A stretch of DNA of 64,000 nucleotides from the NCBI RefSeq assembly GCF_023612095.1, contig NZ_CP086235.1, positions 269,001 through 333,000 of the forward strand, given 5' to 3'. Origin of the DNA: Cytobacillus firmus. Its GTDB lineage: Bacteria; Bacillota; Bacilli; Bacillales; Cytobacillaceae. Positions 52,486 through 61,002 of this stretch are shown here, piece after piece (position 1 is the first letter of the stretch; each line of letters starts with the position of its first letter). Below the pieces are notes generated by a model. The model did no database searches. It saw only the letters and a program-made list of their open reading frames with translations, and was not told where the DNA came from. A program made the translations under genes and the position numbers.

Positions 52486-53505
52486 TTGTCTGAAAGGTAT
52501 TCACGCCAGACCCTGTTTGCGCCGATTGGAAAAGAGGGACAGGAAAAAATCCGCTCTAAGCATGTGCTGATCATCGGCGCCGGCGCACTTGGTTCTGGAA
52601 ATGCGGAATTGATGGCGCGTTCCGGGGCCGGCAAACTGACGATTATTGACCGCGATTATGTCGAGGAAAGCAATCTGCAGCGCCAGCAGCTTTTTGCAGA
52701 AAGCGATGCCGCGGAAAAAATGCCGAAAGCGGCTGCTGCAGAAAAACGGCTTAAACAGATTAATAGCGAGGTTGAGATCCGCTCGATTATTGGTGATGCT
52801 ACTCCGGAGAAGCTGGAAGAGCTTGCTGAAGGGGTCGATCTGATTCTCGATTCAACTGACAACTTTGAAACCAGAATGGCTATTAATGATATCTCCCAGA
52901 AATATTCTATTCCGTGGATCTATGGAGCCTGTGTCGGCAGCTTTGGCATGAGCATGACCATCCTTCCGGGGAAAACGCCATGCATGAATTGCTTACTGAA
53001 AAAAATCCCGATCCAGGGGATGACCTGTGACACCGGCGGGATCATTGCGCCTGCTGTACAAATGGTCGTCGCCCATCAGGCGGCAGAGGCACTGAAAATT
53101 CTGGCAGAGGACTGGGAAGCGGTCCGGACTGCCATGGTCAGCTTTGATTTATGGCGAAACCAGTACACAAGCATGAAGGTGTCAAAAGCGAAGGATGAAG
53201 GCTGCTTATCCTGCGGAAAAGAACGAACTTATCCTTATCTGCAGGCGGAAAACATGATGAAATCCACCGTTCTCTGTGGAAGGGACACCGTTCAGATCCG
53301 CCCTCCGAAAGAACTCGTAATCGAGTTCACGGAAATCGCCCGGCAGCTGAAATCACTCGGCTATCAGGTAAAGGGAAATCCATATCTGCTTTCCGTCGAC
53401 TTGGAGGAGCAGCGGATGGTCCTTTTTAAAGACGGACGCGCCCTGATCCATGGCACAAAGGATTTAGCGCATGCGAAGTCCATTTACCAGCGGATTATGG
53501 GGTAA
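52486..53505 (+). CDS. moeB: MoeB/ThiF-type adenylyltransferase
   Basis: TTG at 52486 follows AGAGGAGGGGCCCTA and gives 339 residues; an in-frame ATG at 52390 lies inside moaD and is unlikely. The ATP-binding motif is IIGAGALGSG (residues 29-38), with IDRDYVEESNLQRQ for the nucleotide. Zinc cysteines are CMNC (166, 169) and CLSC (about 242), and Cys181 in MTCDTGG is the candidate catalytic cysteine. It activates the C-terminus of MoaD. It is about 80 residues longer than E. coli MoeB, with no rhodanese domain recognised in the extension. Confidence 0.9.
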   Translation: MSERYSRQTLFAPIGKEGQEKIRSKHVLIIGAGALGSGNAELMARSGAGKLTIIDRDYVEESNLQRQQLFAESDAAEKMPKAAAAEKRLKQINSEVEIRSIIGDATPEKLEELAEGVDLILDSTDNFETRMAINDISQKYSIPWIYGACVGSFGMSMTILPGKTPCMNCLLKKIPIQGMTCDTGGIIAPAVQMVVAHQAAEALKILAEDWEAVRTAMVSFDLWRNQYTSMKVSKAKDEGCLSCGKERTYPYLQAENMMKSTVLCGRDTVQIRPPKELVIEFTEIARQLKSLGYQVKGNPYLLSVDLEEQRMVLFKDGRALIHGTKDLAHAKSIYQRIMG

Positions 53506-53611
53506 GCTGAAGATTCAATCAGTGAAGTTGAACTAAAACTAGTGCTTATTTATCATATATAACCCTCTTCCTTTTCTGTAAAATAAATACAAAAGAATAG
53601 AGAGGTTACCA

Positions 53612-54010
53612 ATGATTACATTTATGTATTTTATCGGGTATTTATTTGATCAGCTGCTGATTAATTTTATTGGGTTCGTTATGATTCTATACAGTTTTAT
53701 CATGCCGGTTACGCCATTGTATAAAAACAAGCGTCCTGCCGATCTGATCGTCCATATCAGCCGGATTCTTTTCGCTATCATTCTCCCGTTCCTGAACTTC
53801 TTCTACTTTTTATTCAATAGCGGAGATTGGGCGACAGGAAACGGCATGATAGCGCCGGAGCATTTTTATACGTTTATCTGGATTCAGGCAGGGTTGATTG
53901 TATTGCCTGAACTCGTATTTTTCCTATTGTCAAAAGTCAATATAACCAGAGTATGGTGGTATGCACTGTACCCGATTCTGCCTATAGGGTTATGGGTTTG
54001 GATGTTTTAA
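53612..54010 (+). CDS. Hypothetical four-span membrane protein
   Basis: A 132-residue protein with ATG behind AGAGAGG. About four hydrophobic segments are visible (FIGFVMILYSFIMPVTPLY; ILFAIILPFLNFFYFLF; FIWIQAGLIVLPELVFFLL; WYALYPILPIGLWVWMF). I do not recognise a family. Single gene. Confidence 0.65.
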   Translation: MITFMYFIGYLFDQLLINFIGFVMILYSFIMPVTPLYKNKRPADLIVHISRILFAIILPFLNFFYFLFNSGDWATGNGMIAPEHFYTFIWIQAGLIVLPELVFFLLSKVNITRVWWYALYPILPIGLWVWMF

Positions 54011-54016
54011 CGGCAC

Positions 54017-54050
54017 AAAAAAAGCGATGAAAAAAATCATCGCTTTTTTT
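54017..54050 (+). terminator. Terminator of the four-span membrane protein gene
   Basis: Stem AAAAAAAGCGATGA / TCATCGCTTTTTTT with a six-base A loop. The A and T tracts suit termination in both directions. Confidence 0.9.
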
Positions 54051-54055
54051 ATATT

Positions 54056-54118
54056 ACTGTCTTGCTACAGCGCCGACCCCCGAGGTGGGGGGTGAGCAAG
54101 GCGCCGCCGCTTTTCTAA
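54056..54118 (-). repeat. GCGCC-type dispersed repeat, short copy
   Basis: A 63-bp version keeping both ends: CTGTCTTGCTACAGCGCCGA then CCCCCGAGG, and GGGGGGTGAGCAAGGCGCCG then CCGCTTTTCTA. It looks like a deletion derivative of the longer copies. Its GCTTTTC end abuts the stop codon of the YflT-like gene at 54119. Confidence 0.7.
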
Positions 54119-54448
54119 TTATTTTGCTTCATCTGTACCCACAATAACTAACTTGCCTTCATCCAATACTTTTTCATATTGTTCTGCTTCTACTGTTGTT
54201 AACCCAACAGATTCAAATTTTGAACGAAGCTCATCTCCGCGCTTTTTGAAGACATTTCCGACAGAGTCGAATAAGCCCTGTTCCTTCATGCCGACTTCGC
54301 CTGTATCTGTCGCATCAGAAAGGTGCTCGGAGCGATCCTTGTCATGTGCGAAAAGATAGATGTTTTCCTTATTGAATCCCTGGCTTTGCAGCATTCCAAT
54401 CGCATCAGTAGCTTGTACACCATTTTCGACAACTTCGATTTTATACAT
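54119..54448 (-). CDS. YflT-like general stress protein
   Basis: The ATG at 54448 is spaced correctly after AAGGAGG; an ATG nine bases earlier overlaps it. The 109-residue protein starts MYKIEVVENGVQATDAIGML and has the ...GFNKENIYLFAHDKDRSEHL pattern of the general stress protein 17M-like domain (YflT). B. subtilis YflT belongs to the SigB regulon. I saw no convincing SigB promoter here. Function is unknown. Confidence 0.85.
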   Translation of the reverse strand: MYKIEVVENGVQATDAIGMLQSQGFNKENIYLFAHDKDRSEHLSDATDTGEVGMKEQGLFDSVGNVFKKRGDELRSKFESVGLTTVEAEQYEKVLDEGKLVIVGTDEAK

Positions 54449-54631
54449 ATATAACATCCTCCTTAAAAGATTTAGCAGATTTATTTTTTAGGGCAGCTCT
54501 TCCTGCCCGTTCTATATATTACATATCCGCTCAGAGATTTTTTAAACATGTATGCAAGAATGCTAGATTATGGCATGATAGCCATTGGGTATGAGAGTAA
54601 CAGTTCAAACAAGAGGAGGGAGAGATGGCAA

Positions 54632-55309
54632 ATGAAGCGTATCTTAAGAAATGACTGGCAGGAAATTTTGGCTGAGGAGTTCGGGAAACCCTATTATCTT
54701 CATCTTCGTGAATTTTTGAAAAAAGAATATGAGGAGCAGACCATTTATCCGAAGCAGGAGGATATATTCAATGCACTCCAATATACGGCTTATAAAGATG
54801 TAAAGGCAGTGATATTGGGGCAGGATCCTTATCATGGACCGGGGCAGGCACATGGATTAAGCTTTTCGGTTCAGCCTGATGTAAAGCTGCCTCCTTCACT
54901 GAAAAATATATTCAAGGAAATGCAGGAGGATCTGGGCTTCAATGTGCCAGATAATGGCTATTTAATAAAATGGGCTCAGGAAGGGGTACTGCTCCTGAAT
55001 ACCGTTCTGACCGTCCGCAAAGGGCAGGCGCATTCGCATAAGGGGCAAGGATGGGAAACGTTCACCGACACGGTTATCCAAAAATTGAATGAGCGGGGAC
55101 AGCCCATTGTTTTTATCTTATGGGGAAAACCGGCACAGGAAAAAGAAGTGCTGATTGATGCTTCCAGACACTTTATCATAAAATCTCCTCATCCCAGCCC
55201 GTTTTCGGCCAGAAAAGGTTTTTTTGGGAGCAGGCCATTTTCAAAGACGAATGAGATCTTAAAGAAGCTTGGAGAGGAGCCGATTGACTGGCAGATTCCT
55301 AATCTCTGA
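54632..55309 (+). CDS. ung: Uracil-DNA glycosylase
   Basis: The ATG at 54632 gives a 225-residue protein of standard length; the in-frame ATG at 54548 would add 28 unconserved residues. A purine-rich site GAGGAGGGAGAG precedes it. The water-activating loop is GQDPYHGP with catalytic D65, and the DNA-minor-groove loop is [18 protein letters not shown]. It removes uracil from DNA in base excision repair. A parS site begins 13 bp after its stop. Confidence 0.95.
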   Translation: MKRILRNDWQEILAEEFGKPYYLHLREFLKKEYEEQTIYPKQEDIFNALQYTAYKDVKAVILGQDPYHGPGQAHGLSFSVQPDVKLPPSLKNIFKEMQEDLGFNVPDNGYLIKWAQEGVLLLNTVLTVRKGQAHSHKGQGWETFTDTVIQKLNERGQPIVFILWGKPAQEKEVLIDASRHFIIKSPHPSPFSARKGFFGSRPFSKTNEILKKLGEEPIDWQIPNL

Positions 55310-55321
55310 TTCGTTTCGCCA

Positions 55322-55337
55322 TGTTTCACGTGAAACA
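55322..55337. promoter_or_regulatory. parS site (ParB/Spo0J binding)
   Basis: TGTTTCACGTGAAACA is a perfect 16-bp palindrome identical to the parS consensus TGTTNCACGTGAAACA. It lies between ung and a small gene. ParB loads at such sites for chromosome segregation and SMC recruitment, and they cluster near the replication origin. B. subtilis also has a parS site in its ywd region, near 334 degrees. Confidence 0.93.
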
Positions 55338-55393
55338 TACCGTTTTTTGCAGGAAGTGCTCGAAATATGCTCTGTGCATAAAGGAGAAATGAA

Positions 55394-55564
55394 ATGAGTT
55401 CACAGAAAATCGATTGTTTTAAGTGTAAATATTTCTATGTGACCTGGGATCGGAACCATCCAAAAGGCTGCAGGGCGTTTCAGTTTAAAACAAGGCAGCT
55501 GCCCTCTCTCGAAGTTTTCCGGGCATCCGGCCATCCCTGTTTGCGTTTTGAAAAGAAAACCTGA
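55394..55564 (+). CDS. Small four-cysteine protein, 56 residues
   Basis: ATG behind AAGGAG. The protein opens MSSQKIDCFKCKYFYVTWDR and has Cys8, Cys11, Cys26 and Cys49 in a CxxC...C...C arrangement, suggesting a small zinc-binding fold. Such proteins occur next to ung in Bacillus genomes and are sometimes mislabelled as uracil-DNA glycosylase. Function is unknown. Confidence 0.75.
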   Translation: MSSQKIDCFKCKYFYVTWDRNHPKGCRAFQFKTRQLPSLEVFRASGHPCLRFEKKT

Positions 55565-55670
55565 TAAACTTTATATGCCGGTCATTCTGGCCGTTTTTAG
55601 GCAGGCAGTTTCCCTCCCGGAATGCGGGGGATGGACAAGCATTGCTTTTTTATAGAAAGAGGTGTAGAGG

Positions 55671-55946
55671 TTGAATATCTCTGTTCAGAAGCTATTAGGA
55701 AAGATGGAAAAGGAATTGCTGGAAGCGAAAAGCAGCTCTTCCGACGCCAGAATCAGAGAAAGAGTGCAGGCGATCAAGTCGTTATGCGAGCTGGTTTTGG
55801 ATGAGTCGGATGCAGGAAGTGCGGCTGCTGTTTCGACTATTAGCCATACATACAATGCGCCGCCAGCAGCTCAGCCGGCGAATCTGCAGCCAAAGAAAAT
55901 GCAGATGGATGATGAGGCGAACGGCGATTCATTGTTCGATTTTTAA
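55671..55946 (+). CDS. ywdI: YwdI family protein
   Basis: TTG start behind GAGGTGTAGAGG; 91 residues. It is a helical N-terminal half (MNISVQKLLGKMEKELLEAK) with a low-complexity Ala/Pro linker and the acidic end SLFDF. Size, sequence pattern and position between ung and ywdK match B. subtilis YwdI, function unknown. The stop codon is followed directly by the AAGGCT-type repeat. Confidence 0.85.
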   Translation: MNISVQKLLGKMEKELLEAKSSSSDARIRERVQAIKSLCELVLDESDAGSAAAVSTISHTYNAPPAAQPANLQPKKMQMDDEANGDSLFDF

Positions 55947-55947
55947 T

Positions 55948-56172
55948 AAGGCTGTTTTCGCAAAGTTTTTTGCTATTTATATTATATTTACTGAGTTGAT
56001 TGGAGTGGAAGGTGCGAGACTCCTGCGGGAGTAGCGGGACAGGTGAGACCCCGCAGACGCAGAGCGTCGAGGAGGCTCACCGCCCGCCCCGCGGTTCGCT
56101 GAGCAGCCTGGAGCGGAAATCAACGGACAACATTGATAAGCGAAAAACAACAATTTATTCGAAAAGAGCCTT
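55948..56172. repeat. AAGGCT-type dispersed repeat, intact copy (MITE-like)
   Basis: A 225-bp element with terminal inverted repeats AAGGCTGTTTTCG and (from the right end) AAGGCTCTTTTCG. The inside holds GACTCCTGCGGGAGTAGCGG then GACCCCGCAG and GCGTCGAGGAGGCTCACCGC, capable of long-range pairing. It starts one base after the ywdI stop and ends 30 bp before the ywdK start. A split and shortened copy lies at 29058. Confidence 0.8.
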
Positions 56173-56201
56173 TAATAAAGAGATAAGAGGTGCAGGGGAC
56201 T

Positions 56202-56573
56202 ATGAAGCTATTTATTATCATTGGGGCAATTAATGCCTTTTTATCAGTCGCATTAGGGGCTTTCGGAGCTCATGGACTTGAAGGAAGAGTGGAGCCGAAG
56301 TATTTAGAGACATGGCAAACAGGTGTAACCTACCAGATGTTCCATGCAACAGGCCTTTTAATCATTGGCGTTCTTCTTGGCAAGCTGCCGGCATCATCTT
56401 TATTATCGTGGTCAGGCTGGCTGATGGTAATCGGCATCATCCTGTTCTCAGGAAGCTTATATGTGCTGACTTTAACGAAAATCAGCGTGCTTGGTGCCAT
56501 CACACCGCTTGGAGGAGTCTCATTCCTTGCGGCTTGGGTGCTTGTGATCATTGCGGCAGTCAAATATTTATAA
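56202..56573 (+). CDS. ywdK: DUF423 membrane protein YwdK
   Basis: The ATG at 56202 gives 123 residues, the length of B. subtilis YwdK; a GTG at 56190 is less likely. The family opening MKLFIIIGAINAFLSVALGA then FGAHGLE is clear, followed by YQMFHATGLLIIGVLLGK. Four membrane segments are predicted. Function is unknown. Confidence 0.92.
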   Translation: MKLFIIIGAINAFLSVALGAFGAHGLEGRVEPKYLETWQTGVTYQMFHATGLLIIGVLLGKLPASSLLSWSGWLMVIGIILFSGSLYVLTLTKISVLGAITPLGGVSFLAAWVLVIIAAVKYL

Positions 56574-56577
56574 AAGG

Positions 56578-56612
56578 AAAGGAGCTTTGACTTGGGGTCA
56601 AAGCTCCTTTTT
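56578..56612. terminator. Terminator between ywdK and gerQ
   Basis: Stem AAAGGAGCTTTGAC / GTCAAAGCTCCTTT with a short loop and a T-rich tail on the plus strand, between convergent genes. Confidence 0.9.
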
Positions 56613-56670
56613 GTTGCGGAAGATGGCAATGTCCTGACGTTTTCAGCCGCCAGAAGCAAAGCATTTCCTG

Positions 56671-57177
56671 TTATCTCGGCGAATACTGCGACATTCCCTG
56701 TCCTCCGCCAAATGGATATTCATATTCGATCTCTTCATCAAACGTCACATAGTCTAAGTAGATCATCGGAAGGAGGATGCGCTGGCCTGTTTGAGGATCG
56801 CTCAGAATCAAGTGATCACGTCCGGCCGCCTCAATGAGGCCTTTGAATATTTTGGCGTTCCATTCCGTGTTGTTCTCAAATGTGGCATATACAGTCGCAA
56901 GTTTTCCTTTGTTCAGGCGAAGAATGTTTTCGATATAGGATTGTTCAAGCGGAAGCATTCCCGGAACAGATGGAGAAGCTGTCATGCCGCCCATTCCGCC
57001 GCCAGCGCCTGCTGCACCTGGAAACATTCCGCCCGAGCTCGCACCTGGCATGGCTCCGCCTGTCTGTGCCGGCTGAAACTGCGGCTGGGCCTGAAAGTTC
57101 TGCGGCATTTGAGTGCCGTCGCTATAACGCTGCTGGTAACCATAATAAGGGTATTGACCATAATTTGATTGACTCAA
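56671..57177 (-). CDS. gerQ: Spore coat protein GerQ
   Basis: TTG start behind TAGGAGGGACTAAA; 168 residues. The N-terminal half is rich in Gln, Tyr, Gly and Pro (MSQSNYGQYPYYGYQQRYSD), and the conserved half has LPLEQSYIENILRLNKGKLA and YATFENNTEWNAKIFKGLIE then AAGRDHLILSDPQTG. GerQ (YwdL) is crosslinked into the coat by transglutaminase and is needed to place the cortex lytic enzyme CwlJ for germination. The long glycine-rich linker is within normal variation. Confidence 0.95.
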   Translation of the reverse strand: MSQSNYGQYPYYGYQQRYSDGTQMPQNFQAQPQFQPAQTGGAMPGASSGGMFPGAAGAGGGMGGMTASPSVPGMLPLEQSYIENILRLNKGKLATVYATFENNTEWNAKIFKGLIEAAGRDHLILSDPQTGQRILLPMIYLDYVTFDEEIEYEYPFGGGQGMSQYSPR

Positions 57178-57319
57178 TTTAGTCCCTCCTAAGTATTAAA
57201 ATCAGCATGTTCTATCCGCGTATTTGAGAGTAGACTGCCGGACAGTCCTGCGGGTTGAATTTAAAATAGAAACTCACTATTTCATTACTATGTAGGGGCA
57301 TGTTTTTTTATAACCGGAA

Positions 57320-57351
57320 GAAAAAGAAAAACTCCCAGCCGAAGCCGGGAG
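57320..57351 (-). terminator. Terminator of hemQ
   Basis: On the minus strand CTCCCGGC, the tetraloop TTCG and GCTGGGAG form a hairpin followed by TTTTTC. Confidence 0.8.
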
Positions 57352-57360
57352 CTTTCATCC

Positions 57361-58104
57361 TTATATGTGAAGGAACTGTTCTACTTTGTCCTCTGCGAGG
57401 ATGTTTCCAACGAAGAAAGAGCCGAATTCGCCGTAGCGGGCACTTACTTCATCAAAGCGCATTTCATATACAAGCTTTTTAAATTGAAGAACATCGTCAG
57501 AGAAAAGGGTAACGCCCCATTCGTAATCATCGAAGCCGACAGAGCCTGTGATGATCTGTTTTACCTTGCCTGCATACTGGCGGCCGATCATGCCGTGGCT
57601 GCGCATCATATTGCGGCGGTCTTCCATCGGAAGCATGTACCAGTTGTCATTGCCCTGGCGGCGCTTGTCCATCGGATAGAAGCAGACATGCTTCGCTTTT
57701 GGAAGCTCAGGGTAAAGGCGAGCCAGGATCTGCGGATTCTGGTATGGATCTTCTCCTGCCGGCAGATAGTTGCTCAGCTCGACAACAGACACATATGAAT
57801 GAACCGGAACCGTGAATTCAGCTAATTTTGATTTGTTGAATTCGTTTTCAATTTCATTCAGCTCTTCCATAGTAGGCCTTAAGATCATCATCATAAAATC
57901 AGCTTTTTGGCCGACAATTGTATAAAGGGCATGACTGCCGTTTTTCTCGCTTTGTGTTGTGTTCCACTTGTCCACTAGGGCCATAAATTCGTGGATCGCT
58001 GCCTGGCGCTCTTCGCTGGGTACCATTTTCCAAGTTGTCCAATCAACTGTGCGGAAGTCATGTAAACAATACCAGCCATCAAGCGTTACTGCTGCTTCAC
58101 TCAT
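57361..58104 (-). CDS. hemQ: Coproheme decarboxylase HemQ
   Basis: The ATG at 58104 lies six bases after AGGAGTG; 247 residues. It has the chlorite-dismutase-like fold pattern [20 protein letters not shown] and, in the heme site, [17 protein letters not shown] with Y143 and RRNMMRSHG with H170, matching the catalytic tyrosine and axial histidine of Bacillus HemQ. It makes protoheme from coproheme in the Gram-positive pathway. Its place before pta matches ywfI in B. subtilis. Confidence 0.95.
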   Translation of the reverse strand: MSEAAVTLDGWYCLHDFRTVDWTTWKMVPSEERQAAIHEFMALVDKWNTTQSEKNGSHALYTIVGQKADFMMMILRPTMEELNEIENEFNKSKLAEFTVPVHSYVSVVELSNYLPAGEDPYQNPQILARLYPELPKAKHVCFYPMDKRRQGNDNWYMLPMEDRRNMMRSHGMIGRQYAGKVKQIITGSVGFDDYEWGVTLFSDDVLQFKKLVYEMRFDEVSARYGEFGSFFVGNILAEDKVEQFLHI

Positions 58105-58203
58105 TATAATCACTCCTAATATGTACTGAAATTCTCATCCCTACTATACCATAGTTTCTCCAATTAACATGTGTACAAAACTTGAAATGTTGGAATTCCT
58201 GCT

Positions 58204-58254
58204 GGTGACAGGTACCTATACCAGTTCGCCTAACTGGTATAGGTACCTGTCACC
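58204..58254. repeat. 23-bp perfect inverted repeat (GGTGACAGGTACC hairpin)
   Basis: GGTGACAGGTACCTATACCA then GTT, a five-base spacer CGCCT, and the exact reverse complement. There is no T run after either arm, so it does not look like a terminator. It stands in the 388-bp gap between hemQ and pta. Related GGTGACAGG-type palindromes are common in Bacillus intergenic DNA, to my recollection. Confidence 0.85.
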
Positions 58255-58370
58255 ACCATTAAAACCCGTTTACAAAGAGTGCATTATGGATATCTTAAAA
58301 AAGGTATGAAGCTGCGCCAGCAGAAGGTTATTTATTATTGGAAATTTACCGAAAACAAAAACATTTTAGT

Positions 58371-58425
58371 TGGAAACGCTATCAGCGGGTGAACTCCTTG
58401 AAATTCTTAGGATGAAGAGTATTCT
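58371..58425 (+). promoter_or_regulatory. cre-like site and promoter of pta
   Basis: TGGAAACGCTATCA at 58371-58384 matches the CcpA cre consensus TGWAARCGYTWNCW with one mismatch. A promoter follows: TTGAAA (58398-58403), 16 bp, TATTCT (58420-58425). The cre thus lies roughly 55 bp before the likely start site, the position from which CcpA activates pta in B. subtilis. Confidence 0.7.
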
Positions 58426-58492
58426 AAGGGAGTATATAGGAGAAATTCTATTAATTTGAACGGAAAAAATTATGGCCGTAGGAGGAATTTGC

Positions 58493-59470
58493 ATGAGTGA
58501 CTTATTCACAGTATTGAAAGAAAAAGTAACAGGGCAGAATTTACGAATCGTTTTTCCGGAAGGACAGGATGAGCGTATTTTAGCGGCTGCCGGAAGATTG
58601 GCTGCGGAAAAAATCATCACTCCGATCCTGATTGGAAACATCGCCGAAATTGAAGCGAAAGCAAAAGACATGGATATCAGCCTGGATTTAGCTGAGATTT
58701 ATGACCCAAGCAGCTTTTTAATGATGGATGAGCTTGTGGCTGCATTTGTTGAAAGACGCAAAGGAAAAGCGACAGAAGAAGATGCACGCCGGATCCTTCT
58801 GGATGAAAACTATTTCGGTACTATGCTTGTCTATGCGAACAAAGCAGATGGCCTGGTGAGCGGTGCAGCGCATTCGACAGCTGATACGGTGCGCCCGGCA
58901 CTTCAAATTATTAAAACGAAAGAAGGCGTGCGCAAAACATCAGGTGTCTTCATCATGGTCCGTGACGATGAGAGATATGTTTTCGCCGACTGTGCCATCA
59001 ACATCTCGCCTGACAGTCAGGACCTGGCGGAAATTGCGATTGAAAGCGCCAAGACAGCCAGAATGTTCGATATCGAACCGCGTGTAGCAATGCTTAGCTT
59101 CTCGACAAAGGGCTCAGCCAAGTCTTCGGAAACGGATAAGGTTTCGGCAGCACTTGAAGCAGCTAAGATTCGTGATCCGCTATTGATCATCGATGGGGAA
59201 TTCCAATTTGATGCGGCATTTGTTCCATCTGTAGCTGAGAAAAAAGCTCCGGATTCACCAATCCAGGGTGATGCGAATGTATTTGTATTCCCTAGCCTGG
59301 AAGCCGGCAACATCGGCTACAAAATTGCCCAGCGCCTTGGAAACTTCGAAGCAGTGGGGCCAATCCTTCAAGGCCTGAACCGCCCGGTTAATGATCTGTC
59401 CCGCGGCTGCAACGAGGAAGATGTCTATAAGCTTGCTTTAATTACAGCAGCTCAGGCCTTAAATCAATAA
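58493..59470 (+). CDS. pta: Phosphate acetyltransferase
   Basis: The ATG at 58493 follows GTAGGAGG; 325 residues, the length of Bacillus Pta without the extra N-terminal domain. Typical motifs are RIVFPEGQDERILAAAGRLA, ADGLVSGAAHSTADTVRPAL, and LSFSTKGSAKSSETDKVSAA and the C-terminal NRPVNDLSRGC. It interconverts acetyl-CoA and acetyl phosphate in overflow acetate metabolism. A cre-like site upstream points to CcpA activation. Confidence 0.96.
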   Translation: MSDLFTVLKEKVTGQNLRIVFPEGQDERILAAAGRLAAEKIITPILIGNIAEIEAKAKDMDISLDLAEIYDPSSFLMMDELVAAFVERRKGKATEEDARRILLDENYFGTMLVYANKADGLVSGAAHSTADTVRPALQIIKTKEGVRKTSGVFIMVRDDERYVFADCAINISPDSQDLAEIAIESAKTARMFDIEPRVAMLSFSTKGSAKSSETDKVSAALEAAKIRDPLLIIDGEFQFDAAFVPSVAEKKAPDSPIQGDANVFVFPSLEAGNIGYKIAQRLGNFEAVGPILQGLNRPVNDLSRGCNEEDVYKLALITAAQALNQ

Positions 59471-59686
59471 TACAGCATTTGAGAAGCCGGTCCCTTGTGA
59501 CTGGCTTTTTTGCTATAATGTATCTGGATATGGCCATTGGCCGGTAAAGGTTCGAATATGGCCGATAAAAATGATCATTAAACGATAAAGCTGCAGTTTA
59601 GGCCATTAATCTAATTGATACTGCGATTACAATAGATAAATTCTGCCGGTTACCTGATATTATCGGCAAAAGGGGATCAAATAAAG

Positions 59687-60529
59687 ATGAATTCGCAACA
59701 AGATTTGCTTTTTCAGGAAGAATGGCGGGTCATTGACCAGTCTGCTGCGGGAATCCACTTAAATGCCCTGCACTCATTTGGAATGGATGATACGCTCTGT
59801 GCTTCTGTCGGCGCCGGCGCGGCGCCTGCCACTGCGAGGACATGGGTGCATCATAATACAATCGTGCTTGGCATACAGGATACGAAGCTTCCTTTTCTGA
59901 ATGAAGGCATTCACTTTCTAAGAAGCCAGGGGTTTGAAGTGATCGTCCGAAACTCCGGCGGCCTGGCAGTTGTCCTGGATCAGGGGGTCCTGAATATTTC
60001 GCTGATTTTTCCTGAAAGGGAAAAGGGAATTGATATCAACCGCGGCTATGATGCGATGTGGCTCCTCATTCAGGAAATGTTTTCCGATTTTCATAAGGAA
60101 ATAGAAGCCCGTGAAATTGTCGGCTCCTATTGCCCGGGAAGCTATGATTTAAGCATCGGGGGACAGAAGTTTGCAGGCATCTCGCAGAGGCGCCTCCGCA
60201 ATGGCGTGGCTGTGCAAATCTATCTGTGTGTGGATGGCAGCGGAAGTGAGCGGGCCGATCTGATTGGCAAATTCTATTCTCTTGCTAAAAAAGAGGAACT
60301 GACGAAATTCGAATACCCTGAAATTCAGCCAGCTGTCATGGCATCACTGTCGGAATTGCTGGGGACAGAGCTGACGGTTCAGGATGTAATGCTCCGCTTT
60401 CTCCAGGCCTTGAAAAAGAAATCCGGCCGCCTTTATGCAGGGCAGCTGGCAAATGAGGAAGCAGGCCTGTTTGAGGGCTATTATCGACGTGTGATTGAGC
60501 GGAATGAGAAGGTGCTTGGCAGCGAATAA
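59687..60529 (+). CDS. lipL: Octanoyl-[GcvH]:protein N-octanoyltransferase LipL
   Basis: A 280-residue member of the LplA/LipB fold; ATG behind AAAAGGGGATC. The catalytic cysteine is C149 in [20 protein letters not shown], with K161 following, and [20 protein letters not shown] is the lipoyl-pocket motif with Gly-Gly in place of the RR of LplA. In Bacillus LipL moves octanoate from GcvH to the E2 subunits of the 2-oxoacid dehydrogenases. It matches ywfL by position after pta. Confidence 0.93.
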   Translation: MNSQQDLLFQEEWRVIDQSAAGIHLNALHSFGMDDTLCASVGAGAAPATARTWVHHNTIVLGIQDTKLPFLNEGIHFLRSQGFEVIVRNSGGLAVVLDQGVLNISLIFPEREKGIDINRGYDAMWLLIQEMFSDFHKEIEAREIVGSYCPGSYDLSIGGQKFAGISQRRLRNGVAVQIYLCVDGSGSERADLIGKFYSLAKKEELTKFEYPEIQPAVMASLSELLGTELTVQDVMLRFLQALKKKSGRLYAGQLANEEAGLFEGYYRRVIERNEKVLGSE

Positions 60530-60612
60530 ATAAAAGAAGAGCCGCAAGACTCCAGGTCTGCGGCCCTCCTTGAAAGGCATTGCTGCCAGCTTCTCCTGCT
60601 CCGGATGCCGGG

Positions 60613-61002
60613 AAAATTTTGAACTCTGATAACTGTCTAGCTCCAGCGCCTACCCCCTCGAGGTCATAAGCCTGTCTAGTTTCGGCTCCTAGGGACTCGG
60701 GGTCATAAGGCGGTTCCTTTCAGAAGGAAAAACCCCTTCTTACAGGAACCGCCTTATGCCTGTCGTCCCTGAGCAGTCTCCTCCACTTTTCGAGCAATCC
60801 TCCCAGCAAGGCAAAGAACGCCTTACCGTGAGGCTCGTCTTATGCTTGAGGCCCACAGGACAAGGAAGGCTCCGTCAGCATAAACATCGCACGACCAAAA
60901 GCGACAGCTTTTGGGAGGATGTGGGTCATGCAGGCGTTGCCACAGGACGTGGCGTACTTAGTCTGCGTTCCTTCGTGAGCAAGGCGCTTCCGCTTTTCCT
61001 TA
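60613..61002 (-). repeat. GCGCC-type dispersed repeat, long composite copy
   Basis: It begins AAAATTTTGAACTCTGATAA then CTGTCTAGCTCCAGCGCC and ends GAGCAAGGCGCTTCCGCTTT then TCC, like the copy at 13097. It is far longer, with internal segments repeating the theme (GGTCATAAGGCGGTTCC and its inverse GGAACCGCCTTAT; AATCCTCCCAGCAAGGCAAA as at 13153). It seems to be two or more nested units. Its right end runs into the rsfA stop codon. Confidence 0.75.

Noticed and set aside
52390..52486. Upstream ATG start for moeB
   Set aside because: It would overlap most of the end of moaD and add 32 residues without family similarity, whereas TTG at 52486 has an excellent binding site.
58204..58254. Rho-independent terminator of hemQ or pta leader
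   Set aside because: The stem is perfect but no T run follows on either strand. hemQ is oriented away from it and has its own hairpin at 57320.
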